Origin: Fimenecus sp045655645
Lineage (GTDB): Bacteria > Bacillota > Clostridia > Oscillospirales > Acutalibacteraceae
Assembly (NCBI GenBank): GCA_045655645.1
Contig: JAZOPS010000012.1
Coordinates: forward strand, 1 to 20,495
Length of the DNA: 20,495 bases
Direction of reading: 5' to 3'
Part shown: positions 1 to 5,344 of the stretch, in pieces
Numbering within the stretch: position 1 is the first letter of the stretch
Layout of the letters: each line of letters opens with the position of its first letter
The notes under the pieces: model-generated
Seen by the model: the letters and a program-made list of their open reading frames with translations, nothing else
Database searches by the model: none
Told to the model about the DNA's origin: nothing
Translations under genes and position numbers: made by a program

Positions 1-789
1 AGTTGGTCGCAAGTGTGTGAAGCACTTGCACCTGACTTCCCAGATTTGAACCACAAACAGATAGAAGAAAAGGTAAGAAGTTACATAAGACGATGCGACA
101 GATATAAGAGTGATGCACCCATATTGGTGTTCTCTGACCCACATTGTCCGTTTGACCACCCAAACTTTCCTTACTTCTTGCAAGAAACAGCAAAGAAACA
201 CAAGGTCGGTCAAGTGATTTGTTTAGGTGATTTGGTTGATAACCATGCTATAAGCCGTCACGGAGCAGAACCTTGTGCTTTGGGGGCATATAGTGAGTTA
301 GACCTTGCTATCCAAAGACTTAAAATCTATTCTGCACTATTTCCTAATGTAGATTATGTTATAGGCAATCACGATGAAAGAATCAAAAGACAGGCAGCAA
401 GTGTAGGTATTGGCTCACGATTCCTAAAAGACTTACACGATGTTTTAGAGTTGCCTGATGGTTGGGAATGTAAAGGCTCTGAATTTATACAAGATGGAGT
501 TATGTACTCTCACGGTGTGAATTGGGGTGGCAAGAATGGTGCAATCAACAAAGCACTTACAGAACGAATGAGTTGTGCAATAGGACACTCACATAGTTTT
601 GGTGGTGTTCAGTATTCTGCAAATAGCAGAGATACAGTATTTGGCATAAATGTAGGCTGTGGTGTTAATCGTGATGCTTATGCTTTTGCTTATGGTAAAT
701 ACTCAAAGCAAAGGGAAACACTTGGTTGTGGAATTGTTTTTGATAATCAAAGTGCAATATTCATACCTATGGGAAAAGAGTTTTTATAA
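1..789 (+). CDS. metallophosphoesterase, 5-prime truncated by window edge
   Basis: Calcineurin-like phosphoesterase. The open frame runs off the left edge; a GTG at 13 is a possible start, but the frame has no stop before it and no ribosome site can be judged. The metal-binding motifs are in family order: Asp-Pro-His near nt 136, Gly-Asp-Leu-Val-Asp near 226, Gly-Asn-His-Asp-Glu near 364, a Ser-His-Gly near 508 and Gly-His-Ser-His near 583. These ligands normally bind two metal ions for phosphomono- or diester hydrolysis. The first ~35 visible residues are basic and helical, possibly the end of a DNA-binding domain. It ends in a terminator and lies beyond the apparent attP, so it is probably the last gene of the phage late or accessory block and not host DNA. 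Substrate unknown. Confidence 0.85.
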   Translation, partial: SWSQVCEALAPDFPDLNHKQIEEKVRSYIRRCDRYKSDAPILVFSDPHCPFDHPNFPYFLQETAKKHKVGQVICLGDLVDNHAISRHGAEPCALGAYSELDLAIQRLKIYSALFPNVDYVIGNHDERIKRQAASVGIGSRFLKDLHDVLELPDGWECKGSEFIQDGVMYSHGVNWGGKNGAINKALTERMSCAIGHSHSFGGVQYSANSRDTVFGINVGCGVNRDAYAFAYGKYSKQRETLGCGIVFDNQSAIFIPMGKEFL

Positions 790-798
790 CAAAAATAA

Positions 799-835
799 AA
801 GCACACCTGAAATATGGTGTGCTTAATTTGTTTTT
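799..835 (+). terminator. intrinsic terminator after the phosphoesterase gene, probably bidirectional
   Basis: A perfect 9-bp stem, AAGCACACC (799-807) with GGTGTGCTT (816-824), closes an 8-nt loop and is followed by AATTTGTTTTT. An A-rich run precedes it (791-798), so the reverse transcript also ends in a U-rich tail. It could therefore also stop leftward transcription from the integrase. Confidence 0.85.
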
Positions 836-859
836 GACTACCCTTTTGACTACCCTTTT
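836..859 (+). repeat. tandem arm-type repeat pair, left of att core
   Basis: GACTACCCTTTT occurs twice in tandem (836-847, 848-859). The same sequence recurs as a pair at 1073-1095, on the other side of the tRNA-like core and in the same orientation. Paired short direct repeats on both sides of a core are what the N-terminal arm-binding domain of tyrosine integrases recognises. That assignment is inferred from position and symmetry. Confidence 0.6.
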
Positions 860-869
860 TAACACTTTT

Positions 870-899
870 CCACCGATTTCCACCGATTTCCACAGAAAT
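870..899 (+). repeat. 10-bp tandem repeats near att
   Basis: CCACCGATTT at 870-879 and 880-889 is followed by a diverged third unit, CCACAGAAAT, at 890-899. It lies between the left arm repeats and the core. An excisionase or accessory-protein site is possible. The resemblance of the last unit to a DnaA box is weak (7 of 9). Confidence 0.45.
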
Positions 900-933
900 T
901 AAAACTCGAAAAATGGCAAAGAAAAAAGCCTTG

Positions 934-1059
934 AAACCCTTATAAATCAAGGTATTTCAAGACTTTTTCACTTGGTTGCGGAGGAAGGACTTGAACCAAC
1001 GACCTTCGGGTTATGAGAGTAACGATAAAATGCTTAAACTCGTTGATACACAAGGGTTT
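934..1059. repeat. inverted ~30-bp repeats flanking the att core
   Basis: AAACCCTTATAAATCAAGG followed by TATTTCAAGAC (934-963, plus strand) is matched on the minus strand by AAACCCTTGTGTATCAACG followed by AGTTTAAGC (1059 back to 1032). The two copies sit about 10 and 14 bp outside the tRNA-like core. A third copy lies at 19633-19660. They may be accessory sites for the recombination complex. Confidence 0.55.
973..1017 (-). other. attP: attP core: 3-prime half of a tRNA-Met (CAT anticodon)
   Basis: On the minus strand, 1017 to 973 reads as a tRNA from its anticodon loop (CTCATAA, anticodon CAT) through the TTCAAGT T-loop to the 3-prime CCA. Beyond 1017 the sequence no longer matches any tRNA 5-prime half, so this is not a complete tRNA gene. 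Tyrosine integrases commonly use the anticodon loop to 3-prime end of a tRNA as att core. The T-stem here pairs imperfectly (GTTGG against CCTTC), so this copy may have drifted from the host tRNA. The integrase gene lies immediately to the right. The host target is inferred to be a tRNA-Met gene. Confidence 0.8.
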
Positions 1060-2227
1060 ATCGAATGTTGCTGACTACCCCTTGACTACCCTTTTGCAAA
1101 AAAGCATCCAATTTATTCACTTGTGTTTCTTTGTGTTGGTTAGACAAATGAGTGTATATTGACAACGTTGTTTTAATATCGGCATGACCTAATTGTTCTT
1201 TTGCAGTTAGTGCATCAATACCTGCTTCATACATAATAGTACAGAATGTATGTCTTAATTCGTGTGGTGTAAATGGTGTAATTACCATCGGTATTTTTAT
1301 TGGCGAAAACTTGTTAGGTGCTTTACCATTAAAACCATACTCAATATTCATATCGTGCATATAACTTTGATATAATCTACGCCAACTATCATCTGTCATC
1401 ATTTGACCCTTTGCATTAGTTAGAACAAATATTGGTGAAACTCTTGGTAATGTTTTTAAGTAATCAATCAGCATTTGTGGAACTGAAACAACTCTGGACT
1501 TGCCATTTTTAGGTGGCTTAAAATCCATTGACTTAAAGTTAAATGACTTCTCAACACGAATCTTATTGTTTGTAAAGTCAATGTCACTCCATTTCAAGGC
1601 AGTAGCTTCACCTCGTCTTAACCCTGATAACATCATAAGCATAGCAGATGGCTTTGCTCGATGTTCAAATTCCATAACTCGCTGTCTTTCAATTTCTGTT
1701 AAGGCTCTGCGTTGTGATGTTACTGCACCTTGTGGTGCTTTCAATTTGTTTGCAGGGTTATAATCAATAACTCTATTGTCAATAGCAAAATCAAAAATAG
1801 CATTGATTACTTGAACATATCCACGTATAGTCTTTTTAGCCATAGGTTGCCCTGTATAAGGGTTTTTAGCAGAGATAGAGAAAAGTATCGTCTGCAACTC
1901 AAAAGGCTTTATTTGAGTGATTTGAGCGTTACCAAGAGCCTCTATCCAAACATTCGCTCTTGATACCAATGTTTTATTTCGGTCCTCTGATACTTCGTGT
2001 TTCTTTGATGTCAACCAATAGTTCGCCCAAGTCTTGAAAGAATCGTTGGATGACGATATATCCACACCTTTTCTCAAAGACACCTTTAATTCTTCTGCCT
2101 TTATGTTTGCTTCTTTTTGTGTTTTCCCATACACATATTTATATTGTTTGTTTCCGTCTTTCATGCCAATATATATTTTGACCATATATCTGCCGTCTGC
2201 TCTTTGTGCATTATTTTTCTTACCCAT
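1058..2227 (-). CDS. int: tyrosine recombinase / phage integrase
   Basis: Site-specific recombinase expected to recombine attP with a host tRNA-Met gene. From ATG at 2227 it is 389 aa. It has an N-terminal arm-binding region with basic beta-strand character (~1-60), a SAM-like core-binding domain (~63-165) and a C-terminal catalytic domain. The catalytic set is visible: Arg204 in Ser-Gly-Leu-Arg-Arg-Gly-Glu, a Lys in the ~240-244 beta-hairpin, His322 and Arg325 in His-Glu-Leu-Arg-His, His348 in Leu-Gly-His, and Tyr358 in Ser-Ile-Tyr-Thr-His. An upstream in-frame TTG (2236) abuts the AGGGAG ribosome site and is too close. The ATG at 2227 has the right 9-nt spacing. It is transcribed toward the att site, the usual arrangement. 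Confidence 0.95.
   Translation of the reverse strand: MGKKNNAQRADGRYMVKIYIGMKDGNKQYKYVYGKTQKEANIKAEELKVSLRKGVDISSSNDSFKTWANYWLTSKKHEVSEDRNKTLVSRANVWIEALGNAQITQIKPFELQTILFSISAKNPYTGQPMAKKTIRGYVQVINAIFDFAIDNRVIDYNPANKLKAPQGAVTSQRRALTEIERQRVMEFEHRAKPSAMLMMLSGLRRGEATALKWSDIDFTNNKIRVEKSFNFKSMDFKPPKNGKSRVVSVPQMLIDYLKTLPRVSPIFVLTNAKGQMMTDDSWRRLYQSYMHDMNIEYGFNGKAPNKFSPIKIPMVITPFTPHELRHTFCTIMYEAGIDALTAKEQLGHADIKTTLSIYTHLSNQHKETQVNKLDAFLQKGSQGVVSNIR
1073..1095 (+). repeat. tandem arm-type repeat pair, right of att core
   Basis: GACTACCCCTT (1073-1083) and GACTACCCTTTT (1084-1095) repeat the motif of the left pair at 836-859. They fall inside the last codons of the integrase gene, encoding Lys-Gly-Ser-Gln-Gly-Val-Val-Ser on the minus strand, so site and protein C-terminus are interlocked. 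Confidence 0.6.
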
Positions 2228-2281
2228 TATTTCCAACTCCCTTCTTGTGTCCGTTTTTTAGGACATTGTGTAAAATTTGTA

Positions 2282-2310
2282 TTGACAAAATGTAAACGTT
2301 GCTCTAAAAT
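2282..2310 (+). promoter_or_regulatory. strong sigma-A promoter for the 34-aa ORF
   Basis: TTGACA at 2282-2287, a 17-bp spacer and TAAAAT at 2305-2310 point rightward. The predicted start (~2317) lies just before the LexA box at 2321-2334, so bound LexA would block initiation or escape. Confidence 0.75.
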
Positions 2311-2320
2311 AAATTATAGA

Positions 2321-2334
2321 CGAACAAATGTTCG
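2321..2334. promoter_or_regulatory. LexA (SOS) box
   Basis: CGAACAAATGTTCG is a 6+2+6 perfect palindrome that fits the Gram-positive LexA/DinR consensus CGAACRNRYGTTYG at every position. It lies just downstream of the rightward -10. It also lies next to a leftward TATAAT (2318-2313) that faces the integrase, so it could repress both directions. The leftward -35 is poor (TATATA), so control of the integrase is less certain. Confidence 0.85.
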
Positions 2335-2353
2335 GTATATAAGGGGGTATTTT

Positions 2354-2458
2354 ATGAACAACTATGATGAAATTCTACTTGAAATGATTAACGAAGATAC
2401 AATAGATATAGTATTGAAAGTTCTTATTGACTATCTATCGCAGCTTGAATCATCTTGA
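2354..2458 (+). CDS. 34-aa peptide under SOS control, candidate antirepressor
   Basis: A tiny acidic peptide beginning Met-Asn-Asn-Tyr-Asp-Glu, predicted to be almost wholly helical, with no Cys and no signal peptide. The start is chosen from an AAGGGGG ribosome site 6 nt upstream of ATG 2354. It has its own consensus promoter and a perfect LexA box upstream, which is unusual investment for a 105-bp ORF and supports its being real. Its last 35 bp overlap the 3-prime end of the opposing repressor gene. It could bind the repressor, or its transcript could act as antisense RNA and by transcriptional collision. I recognise no family. The function is inferred only from position. Confidence 0.65.
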   Translation: MNNYDEILLEMINEDTIDIVLKVLIDYLSQLESS

Positions 2459-2774
2459 TGAGAAATTCTTTTTTCTCGTCAGGAACTTTATGGAACAAAT
2501 CTAATACAAGTTGTTCTTTGTCTGATATTGTTTTGTTTGTAGTTGCAGAAACTTTATTTCTTGGCTCTACCAAATCTGTCATTTTTACACCAAAATATTC
2601 TGCCGTCATCTGCAACTTATCCATTCTTGGGTAGGTTCTTTTCTTTATCCAATCTGTGATACTGCTTTGAGATACACCTAAATGTTTAGCCAAGTCTTTC
2701 TGCATTACATCTTTCTTTTCAAGGTAGTACAATAAATTACTTGCGAAAATTTCTTTGTTTCCTAAATTACTCAT
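2424..2774 (-). CDS. XRE-family phage repressor, short form
   Basis: CI-like transcription factor expected to keep lytic genes off. From ATG 2774 it is 116 aa. The helix-turn-helix is at ~20-70, including Gln-Lys-Asp-Leu-Ala-Lys-His-Leu-Gly-Val-Ser-Gln-Ser-Ser-Ile-Thr. The C-terminal ~40 aa is a helical tail, probably for dimerisation. A longer frame begins at 2852, but the AAGGAG site 8 nt before 2774 fixes the start, and the upstream part is promoter. There is no S24/LexA-type peptidase domain, so RecA-stimulated self-cleavage is not expected. It is divergent from the Cro-like gene and is probably autoregulated through the operator in its own promoter. Confidence 0.9.
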   Translation of the reverse strand: MSNLGNKEIFASNLLYYLEKKDVMQKDLAKHLGVSQSSITDWIKKRTYPRMDKLQMTAEYFGVKMTDLVEPRNKVSATTNKTISDKEQLVLDLFHKVPDEKKEFLIKMIQAAIDSQ

Positions 2775-2796
2775 CTTTTTCACTCCTTTTCTTATT

Positions 2797-2825
2797 ATAA
2801 TAAGGTAAAACCTTAAAAATGTCAA
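2797..2825 (-). promoter_or_regulatory. repressor promoter (PRM-like) with internal operator
   Basis: On the minus strand: TTGACA (2825-2820), a 17-bp spacer and TATTAT (2802-2797). The palindrome TAAGGT-AAA-ACCTTA (2801-2815) fills the spacer and overlaps the -10. It is a variant of the ATATGGT-type operators to the right, so the repressor or Cro could control it. Confidence 0.8.
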
Positions 2826-2909
2826 GCAATAAAGTTTAGCCAATATGCACAAATTTCCCGTTTTTTATTGTAAAGAATTTATAAACTTAAACTTTTTAGG
2901 AAAATTCTG

Positions 2910-2938
2910 TTGACAATATGGTTTTACCATATTAAAAT
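2910..2938 (+). promoter_or_regulatory. early lytic promoter (PR-like) with internal operator
   Basis: TTGACA (2910-2915), a 17-bp spacer and TAAAAT (2933-2938). The spacer is almost wholly the 19-bp palindrome AATATGGTTTTACCATATT (2915-2933), so repressor binding would exclude RNA polymerase. It drives the Cro-like gene and the operon to its right. Confidence 0.85.
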
Positions 2939-2963
2939 ATTGTTTGAAAGGTGGTGAGAAAAA

Positions 2964-3170
2964 ATGCAACTCACATTAAAATCTTGTAGAATAAATGTAA
3001 AAGCAACCGCAAAAGAAGCTGCTAAATACGTTGGTGTTACAGAAGATACAATTTATAATTGGGAAAGTGGTAAACGTTGTCCAAAGGCTGACCAAATGCA
3101 GAAACTTTTAAAGTTTTTCGCAGAAAAAGGTTTTCCTGTTAGCCTTGACAACATTAATTTTTTGCCCTAA
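2964..3170 (+). CDS. Cro-like XRE DNA-binding protein
   Basis: A 68-aa single-domain helix-turn-helix protein, first gene of the rightward early operon. The HTH spans ~13-50, with Ala-Lys-Glu-Ala-Ala-Lys-Tyr-Val-Gly-Val-Thr-Glu-Asp-Thr-Ile and the family Trp-Glu-Ser-Gly-Lys motif after it. The ribosome site AAAGGTGGTGAG precedes the ATG. Size, orientation and position opposite the repressor suggest a Cro role, repressing the repressor promoter during lytic growth. Confidence 0.85.
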   Translation: MQLTLKSCRINVKATAKEAAKYVGVTEDTIYNWESGKRCPKADQMQKLLKFFAEKGFPVSLDNINFLP

Positions 3171-3173
3171 CAC

Positions 3174-3188
3174 TATGGTTTTACCATA
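3174..3188. promoter_or_regulatory. downstream operator copy 3
   Basis: TATGGT-TTT-ACCATA, identical in core to the operator at 2915-2933, in the gap between the Cro-like and excisionase-like genes. No good promoter surrounds it (only a TTGACA at 3145 with a weak -10), so it may act as a roadblock (stoperator) or a secondary control point. Confidence 0.7.
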
Positions 3189-3209
3189 TTAACAAGAGAG
3201 GTGAAAACA

Positions 3210-3407
3210 ATGTATTCTAAAAAACTCTATTCAACTTGGGATGACCTTCCCGTTTTAATCAGTTTGGAACAAGCGTCTGCATTGTTAGGTGTGGGTGTTG
3301 ATTGTGTTAGAAAATATTGCATAGCAAATGAATTACCTGCTGTTCAAATTGGCAGACAATGGCACATTGACAAACAAAAACTTATGCAAAAATTTGGTTA
3401 TATGTAG
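3210..3407 (+). CDS. excisionase-like MerR/HTH_17 DNA-binding protein
   Basis: A 65-aa winged-helix protein. The pattern Ile-Ser-Leu-Glu-Gln-Ala-Ser-Ala-Leu-Leu-Gly-Val, then Val-Arg-Lys-Tyr-Cys, then Leu-Pro-Ala-Val-Gln-Ile-Gly-Arg-Gln-Trp is the HTH_17/excisionase signature (helix 1, recognition helix, wing). ATG 3210 follows AGAGAGGTG at the right spacing; a GTG at 3201 lies inside that ribosome site and is rejected. Excisionase-type proteins bend DNA at att sites and steer integrase to excision. An early-operon regulator is the alternative. Confidence 0.75.
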   Translation: MYSKKLYSTWDDLPVLISLEQASALLGVGVDCVRKYCIANELPAVQIGRQWHIDKQKLMQKFGYM

Positions 3408-3421
3408 GGAGAGAAAACAAA

Positions 3422-3649
3422 ATGACAAAATTAGAAAAAGCAAAACAAATTATTAAAGAAAACTTTGATGATGCACGTTTAGGAATTTACGATTCAAGAA
3501 ATTGGGCTGGTGACCCAATGGATAATATTTATGATGATGACGAATTGCAAATTGACATTTGTTATTACTATTCGTATTTTGAGGTTTTCGGACTAAGCGA
3601 AACGGAATTTCAAGAATTAAGAAAATTTTATAATTCGTTGGGGTGTTGA
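3422..3649 (+). CDS. small acidic protein of unknown function
   Basis: 75 aa, N-terminal helix rich in Lys followed by a strongly acidic stretch (Ile-Tyr-Asp-Asp-Asp-Glu-Leu-Gln) and a Tyr-rich strand (Cys-Tyr-Tyr-Tyr-Ser-Tyr-Phe). It has a GGGAGAG ribosome site and one base separates its stop from the next ATG, so it is coupled to the nuclease gene. I recognise no family. The acidity and position just ahead of recombination genes would fit a small inhibitor or DNA mimic, but nothing proves it. Confidence 0.75.
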   Translation: MTKLEKAKQIIKENFDDARLGIYDSRNWAGDPMDNIYDDDELQIDICYYYSYFEVFGLSETEFQELRKFYNSLGC

Positions 3650-3650
3650 T

Positions 3651-4454
3651 ATGGCAACAATGAAATTAACACAGAAAAACTACTATTCTGAACAGGCTAA
3701 CAAAGAGTTTATGTCCGTTTCACAATTTAAGGATTTCTGCAAATGTGAAGCTATGGCTATGGCTAAAATCAACGGTACATATCAGCAAACGAAATCAAAA
3801 GCCTTGATTTTAGGTTCACTCTTTGATGAGTTGCTCACAGGCACAGAAAAGTCATTAGGCCAATTTATTGCCGAAAACAAGGACGAGTTGTTTAAGAAAG
3901 ATGGCAAACCTTATGCAGATGTTGCACAAACTTATGAAACTGCCGACAAGGTTAAACAACAACCTTTAATGATGAAATTCTTAACTGGACAGAATCAAAA
4001 GATTATGACAGGCACAATCGCAGGTGTTCCATTCAAAATTAAAATGGACGTATTCAGTAAAGGCAATTTCATTACTGACCTTAAATATATGGCAAGTCTG
4101 CGTTCCCCTAACCTGTTTGAATCAATGGTTAAATATTGGGGATATGACATTCAAGGTGCAGTATATCAAGAAATCGTGTATCAAAACACAAAAAAAGAAT
4201 TACCTTTCTATTTGAATATTGCAACCAAAGAAACAATACCACATTTAGATTTGTGTGAGATTAAGCAATACGATTTAGATGATGCACTTGACAATGTAAA
4301 AAAGTTAGCACCAAGATTTCAAGCAATAAAGGATGGCTTGATTGAACCTGAACGATGCGAAGAATACGATTGTCCGTATTGCACATCAACTCGCATTATC
4401 ACAGAGCCTATCGACAGTAATTTGCTTGGTATGGCAAGAAAAATCGAAGAATAA
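3651..4454 (+). CDS. PD-(D/E)XK nuclease, RecE/RecB-like (DUF3799 type)
   Basis: A 267-aa probable 5-3-prime exonuclease of the phage recombination module. After the Ser-Val-Ser-Gln-Phe N-terminal motif and a Leu-Gly-Ser-Leu-Phe-Asp-Glu helix, the nuclease core has Ile-Lys-Met-Asp-Val, then Phe-Ile-Thr-Asp-Leu-Lys (the Asp-x-Lys of the PD-D/ExK motif, ~142-144), then a Tyr-x-x-Gln-x-Ala-x-Tyr-like helix (Tyr-Asp-Ile-Gln-Gly-Ala-Val-Tyr). Cys30 and Cys32 plus a C-terminal Cys-x4-Cys-x2-Cys resemble the iron-sulphur set of Cas4/AddB-like nucleases. It would resect DNA ends for the ATPase and SSB-like proteins encoded next. Confidence 0.8.
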   Translation: MATMKLTQKNYYSEQANKEFMSVSQFKDFCKCEAMAMAKINGTYQQTKSKALILGSLFDELLTGTEKSLGQFIAENKDELFKKDGKPYADVAQTYETADKVKQQPLMMKFLTGQNQKIMTGTIAGVPFKIKMDVFSKGNFITDLKYMASLRSPNLFESMVKYWGYDIQGAVYQEIVYQNTKKELPFYLNIATKETIPHLDLCEIKQYDLDDALDNVKKLAPRFQAIKDGLIEPERCEEYDCPYCTSTRIITEPIDSNLLGMARKIEE

Positions 4455-4470
4455 TTTTTTTTAATAATTC

Positions 4471-4489
4471 AATATGGTTTAACCATATT
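4471..4489. promoter_or_regulatory. downstream operator copy 4
   Basis: AATATGGTT-T-AACCATATT, a 9+1+9 perfect palindrome with the same half-site as the operator at 2915-2933, in the 54-bp gap before the ATPase gene. There is no recognisable -35, so it is better explained as a stoperator-like site or a very weak promoter. Confidence 0.7.
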
Positions 4490-4508
4490 AAGAAAGGAGC
4501 AATAAGGT

Positions 4509-5222
4509 ATGGCAGTAGCACTTATTTATGCACCGTCAGGTGGTGGTAAGACAACCAACAGTACATTAGTGAAGGGAGGTTATGTTGGAATTGAAAACGG
4601 AAAACTCAAACAGTACAAGGAAAAAGGAAAAGTAAAGTTGCTTTGTTCTGATAACTCGTCAATCGTGTTGAGTAACTTTAACAGACCTAACCTTGACATT
4701 GAAGCAACTTGGAATTGGCTTGACAAGGACAAGTTAGGCAAACCACAAGAATGTTTTAACTCACAGTTCCGTAAAGCAGTTGAGAGCAATGCCTATGACA
4801 CCATTATTGTCGATAACGTTACAAGCATTTTCAACAATGCAATTATCGAACTTGATGATAGTGGCAAGTTCAAAGATATGCGACAAGCATACAGTTTGAT
4901 TTACAACGGGTTACGCAGGCTTGTTTGGGAAGCAGCACAGGCTAAAACAAATGTGATTTTCACTTGTTGGCATAACGCAGAAGATTACCCTGCACCTGAC
5001 GGAACAATGGCAAGAAGAATTACACCTAAATTGCCAATGAAAATTATGGACGATTTCGTTGGTATGTGTAACATCTGTGCTTATGTTAATACGGCAGAAA
5101 AAGATGGCAAAAAGGCTTGGTACTACATTCTTGAAGGTAGTCCTAATATGTACGCCAAAGACCAACTGTTCGTGAGAAAGTCTTGTATGCCCGAAGATAT
5201 TTTTACAGGAGGAAACAAGTAA
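4509..5222 (+). CDS. AAA/RecA-fold phage ATPase (AAA_24, Sak4-like)
   Basis: A 237-aa P-loop protein: Walker A Ala-Pro-Ser-Gly-Gly-Gly-Lys-Thr (8-15), Walker B Asp-Thr-Ile-Ile-Val-Asp (97-102), and a sensor-like strand ending Val-Ile-Phe-Thr-Cys-Trp-His. Proteins of this type are single-domain RecA relatives that anneal or pair strands with a phage SSB. The neighbours, a PD-(D/E)XK exonuclease upstream and a DUF669 SSB-like protein downstream, complete such a module. AAAGGAGC precedes the ATG, directly after operator copy 4. Assignment to the Sak4 branch rests on size and neighbours. Confidence 0.8.
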   Translation: MAVALIYAPSGGGKTTNSTLVKGGYVGIENGKLKQYKEKGKVKLLCSDNSSIVLSNFNRPNLDIEATWNWLDKDKLGKPQECFNSQFRKAVESNAYDTIIVDNVTSIFNNAIIELDDSGKFKDMRQAYSLIYNGLRRLVWEAAQAKTNVIFTCWHNAEDYPAPDGTMARRITPKLPMKIMDDFVGMCNICAYVNTAEKDGKKAWYYILEGSPNMYAKDQLFVRKSCMPEDIFTGGNK

Positions 5223-5320
5223 TGCTTGATTTTATTTTAGGCATTGTAACAACGATAGTTGTTGAAATCATTTTATTAGCAGTTTATACACACAAACAAA
5301 TTTATGGAGGTAAAAAATAA
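5222..5320 (+). CDS. 32-aa single-span membrane peptide
   Basis: Its ATG overlaps the ATPase stop (TAATG at 5220-5224), giving translational coupling. Residues 3-22 are a continuous hydrophobic helix (Phe-Ile-Leu-Gly-Ile-Val-Thr-Thr-Ile-Val-Val), followed by a basic tail ending Gly-Gly-Lys-Lys. Its last codons double as the GGAGG ribosome site for ATG 5321. No family recognised. Confidence 0.55.
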   Translation: MLDFILGIVTTIVVEIILLAVYTHKQIYGGKK

Positions 5321-5344
5321 ATGAATGGTCTGTGAAGCGTATAT

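Noticed and set aside
836..899. CRISPR array from the tandem short repeats near att
   Set aside because: Repeats of 10-12 bp lie directly next to one another without spacers, and there are no cas genes.
747..950. 67-codon minus-strand ORF containing Lys-Gly-Ser-Gln repeats
   Set aside because: It overlaps the phosphoesterase end and terminator, has no ribosome site, and its repeats are just the translation of the GACTACC arm repeats.
973..1017. Complete tRNA gene
   Set aside because: Only the half from anticodon loop to CCA is present, and two T-stem pairs are mismatched.
2313..2341. Firm leftward integrase promoter controlled by LexA
   Set aside because: The TATAAT at 2318-2313 is good, but the -35 region (TATATA) is poor, so it is mentioned only as a possibility under the LexA box.
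2457..2482. Hairpin TGATGAGAAA / TTTCTCGTCA as a terminator for the 34-aa gene
   Set aside because: No T-run follows on either strand and it lies in the repressor coding sequence (Lys-Lys-Glu-Phe-Leu), so it may be chance.
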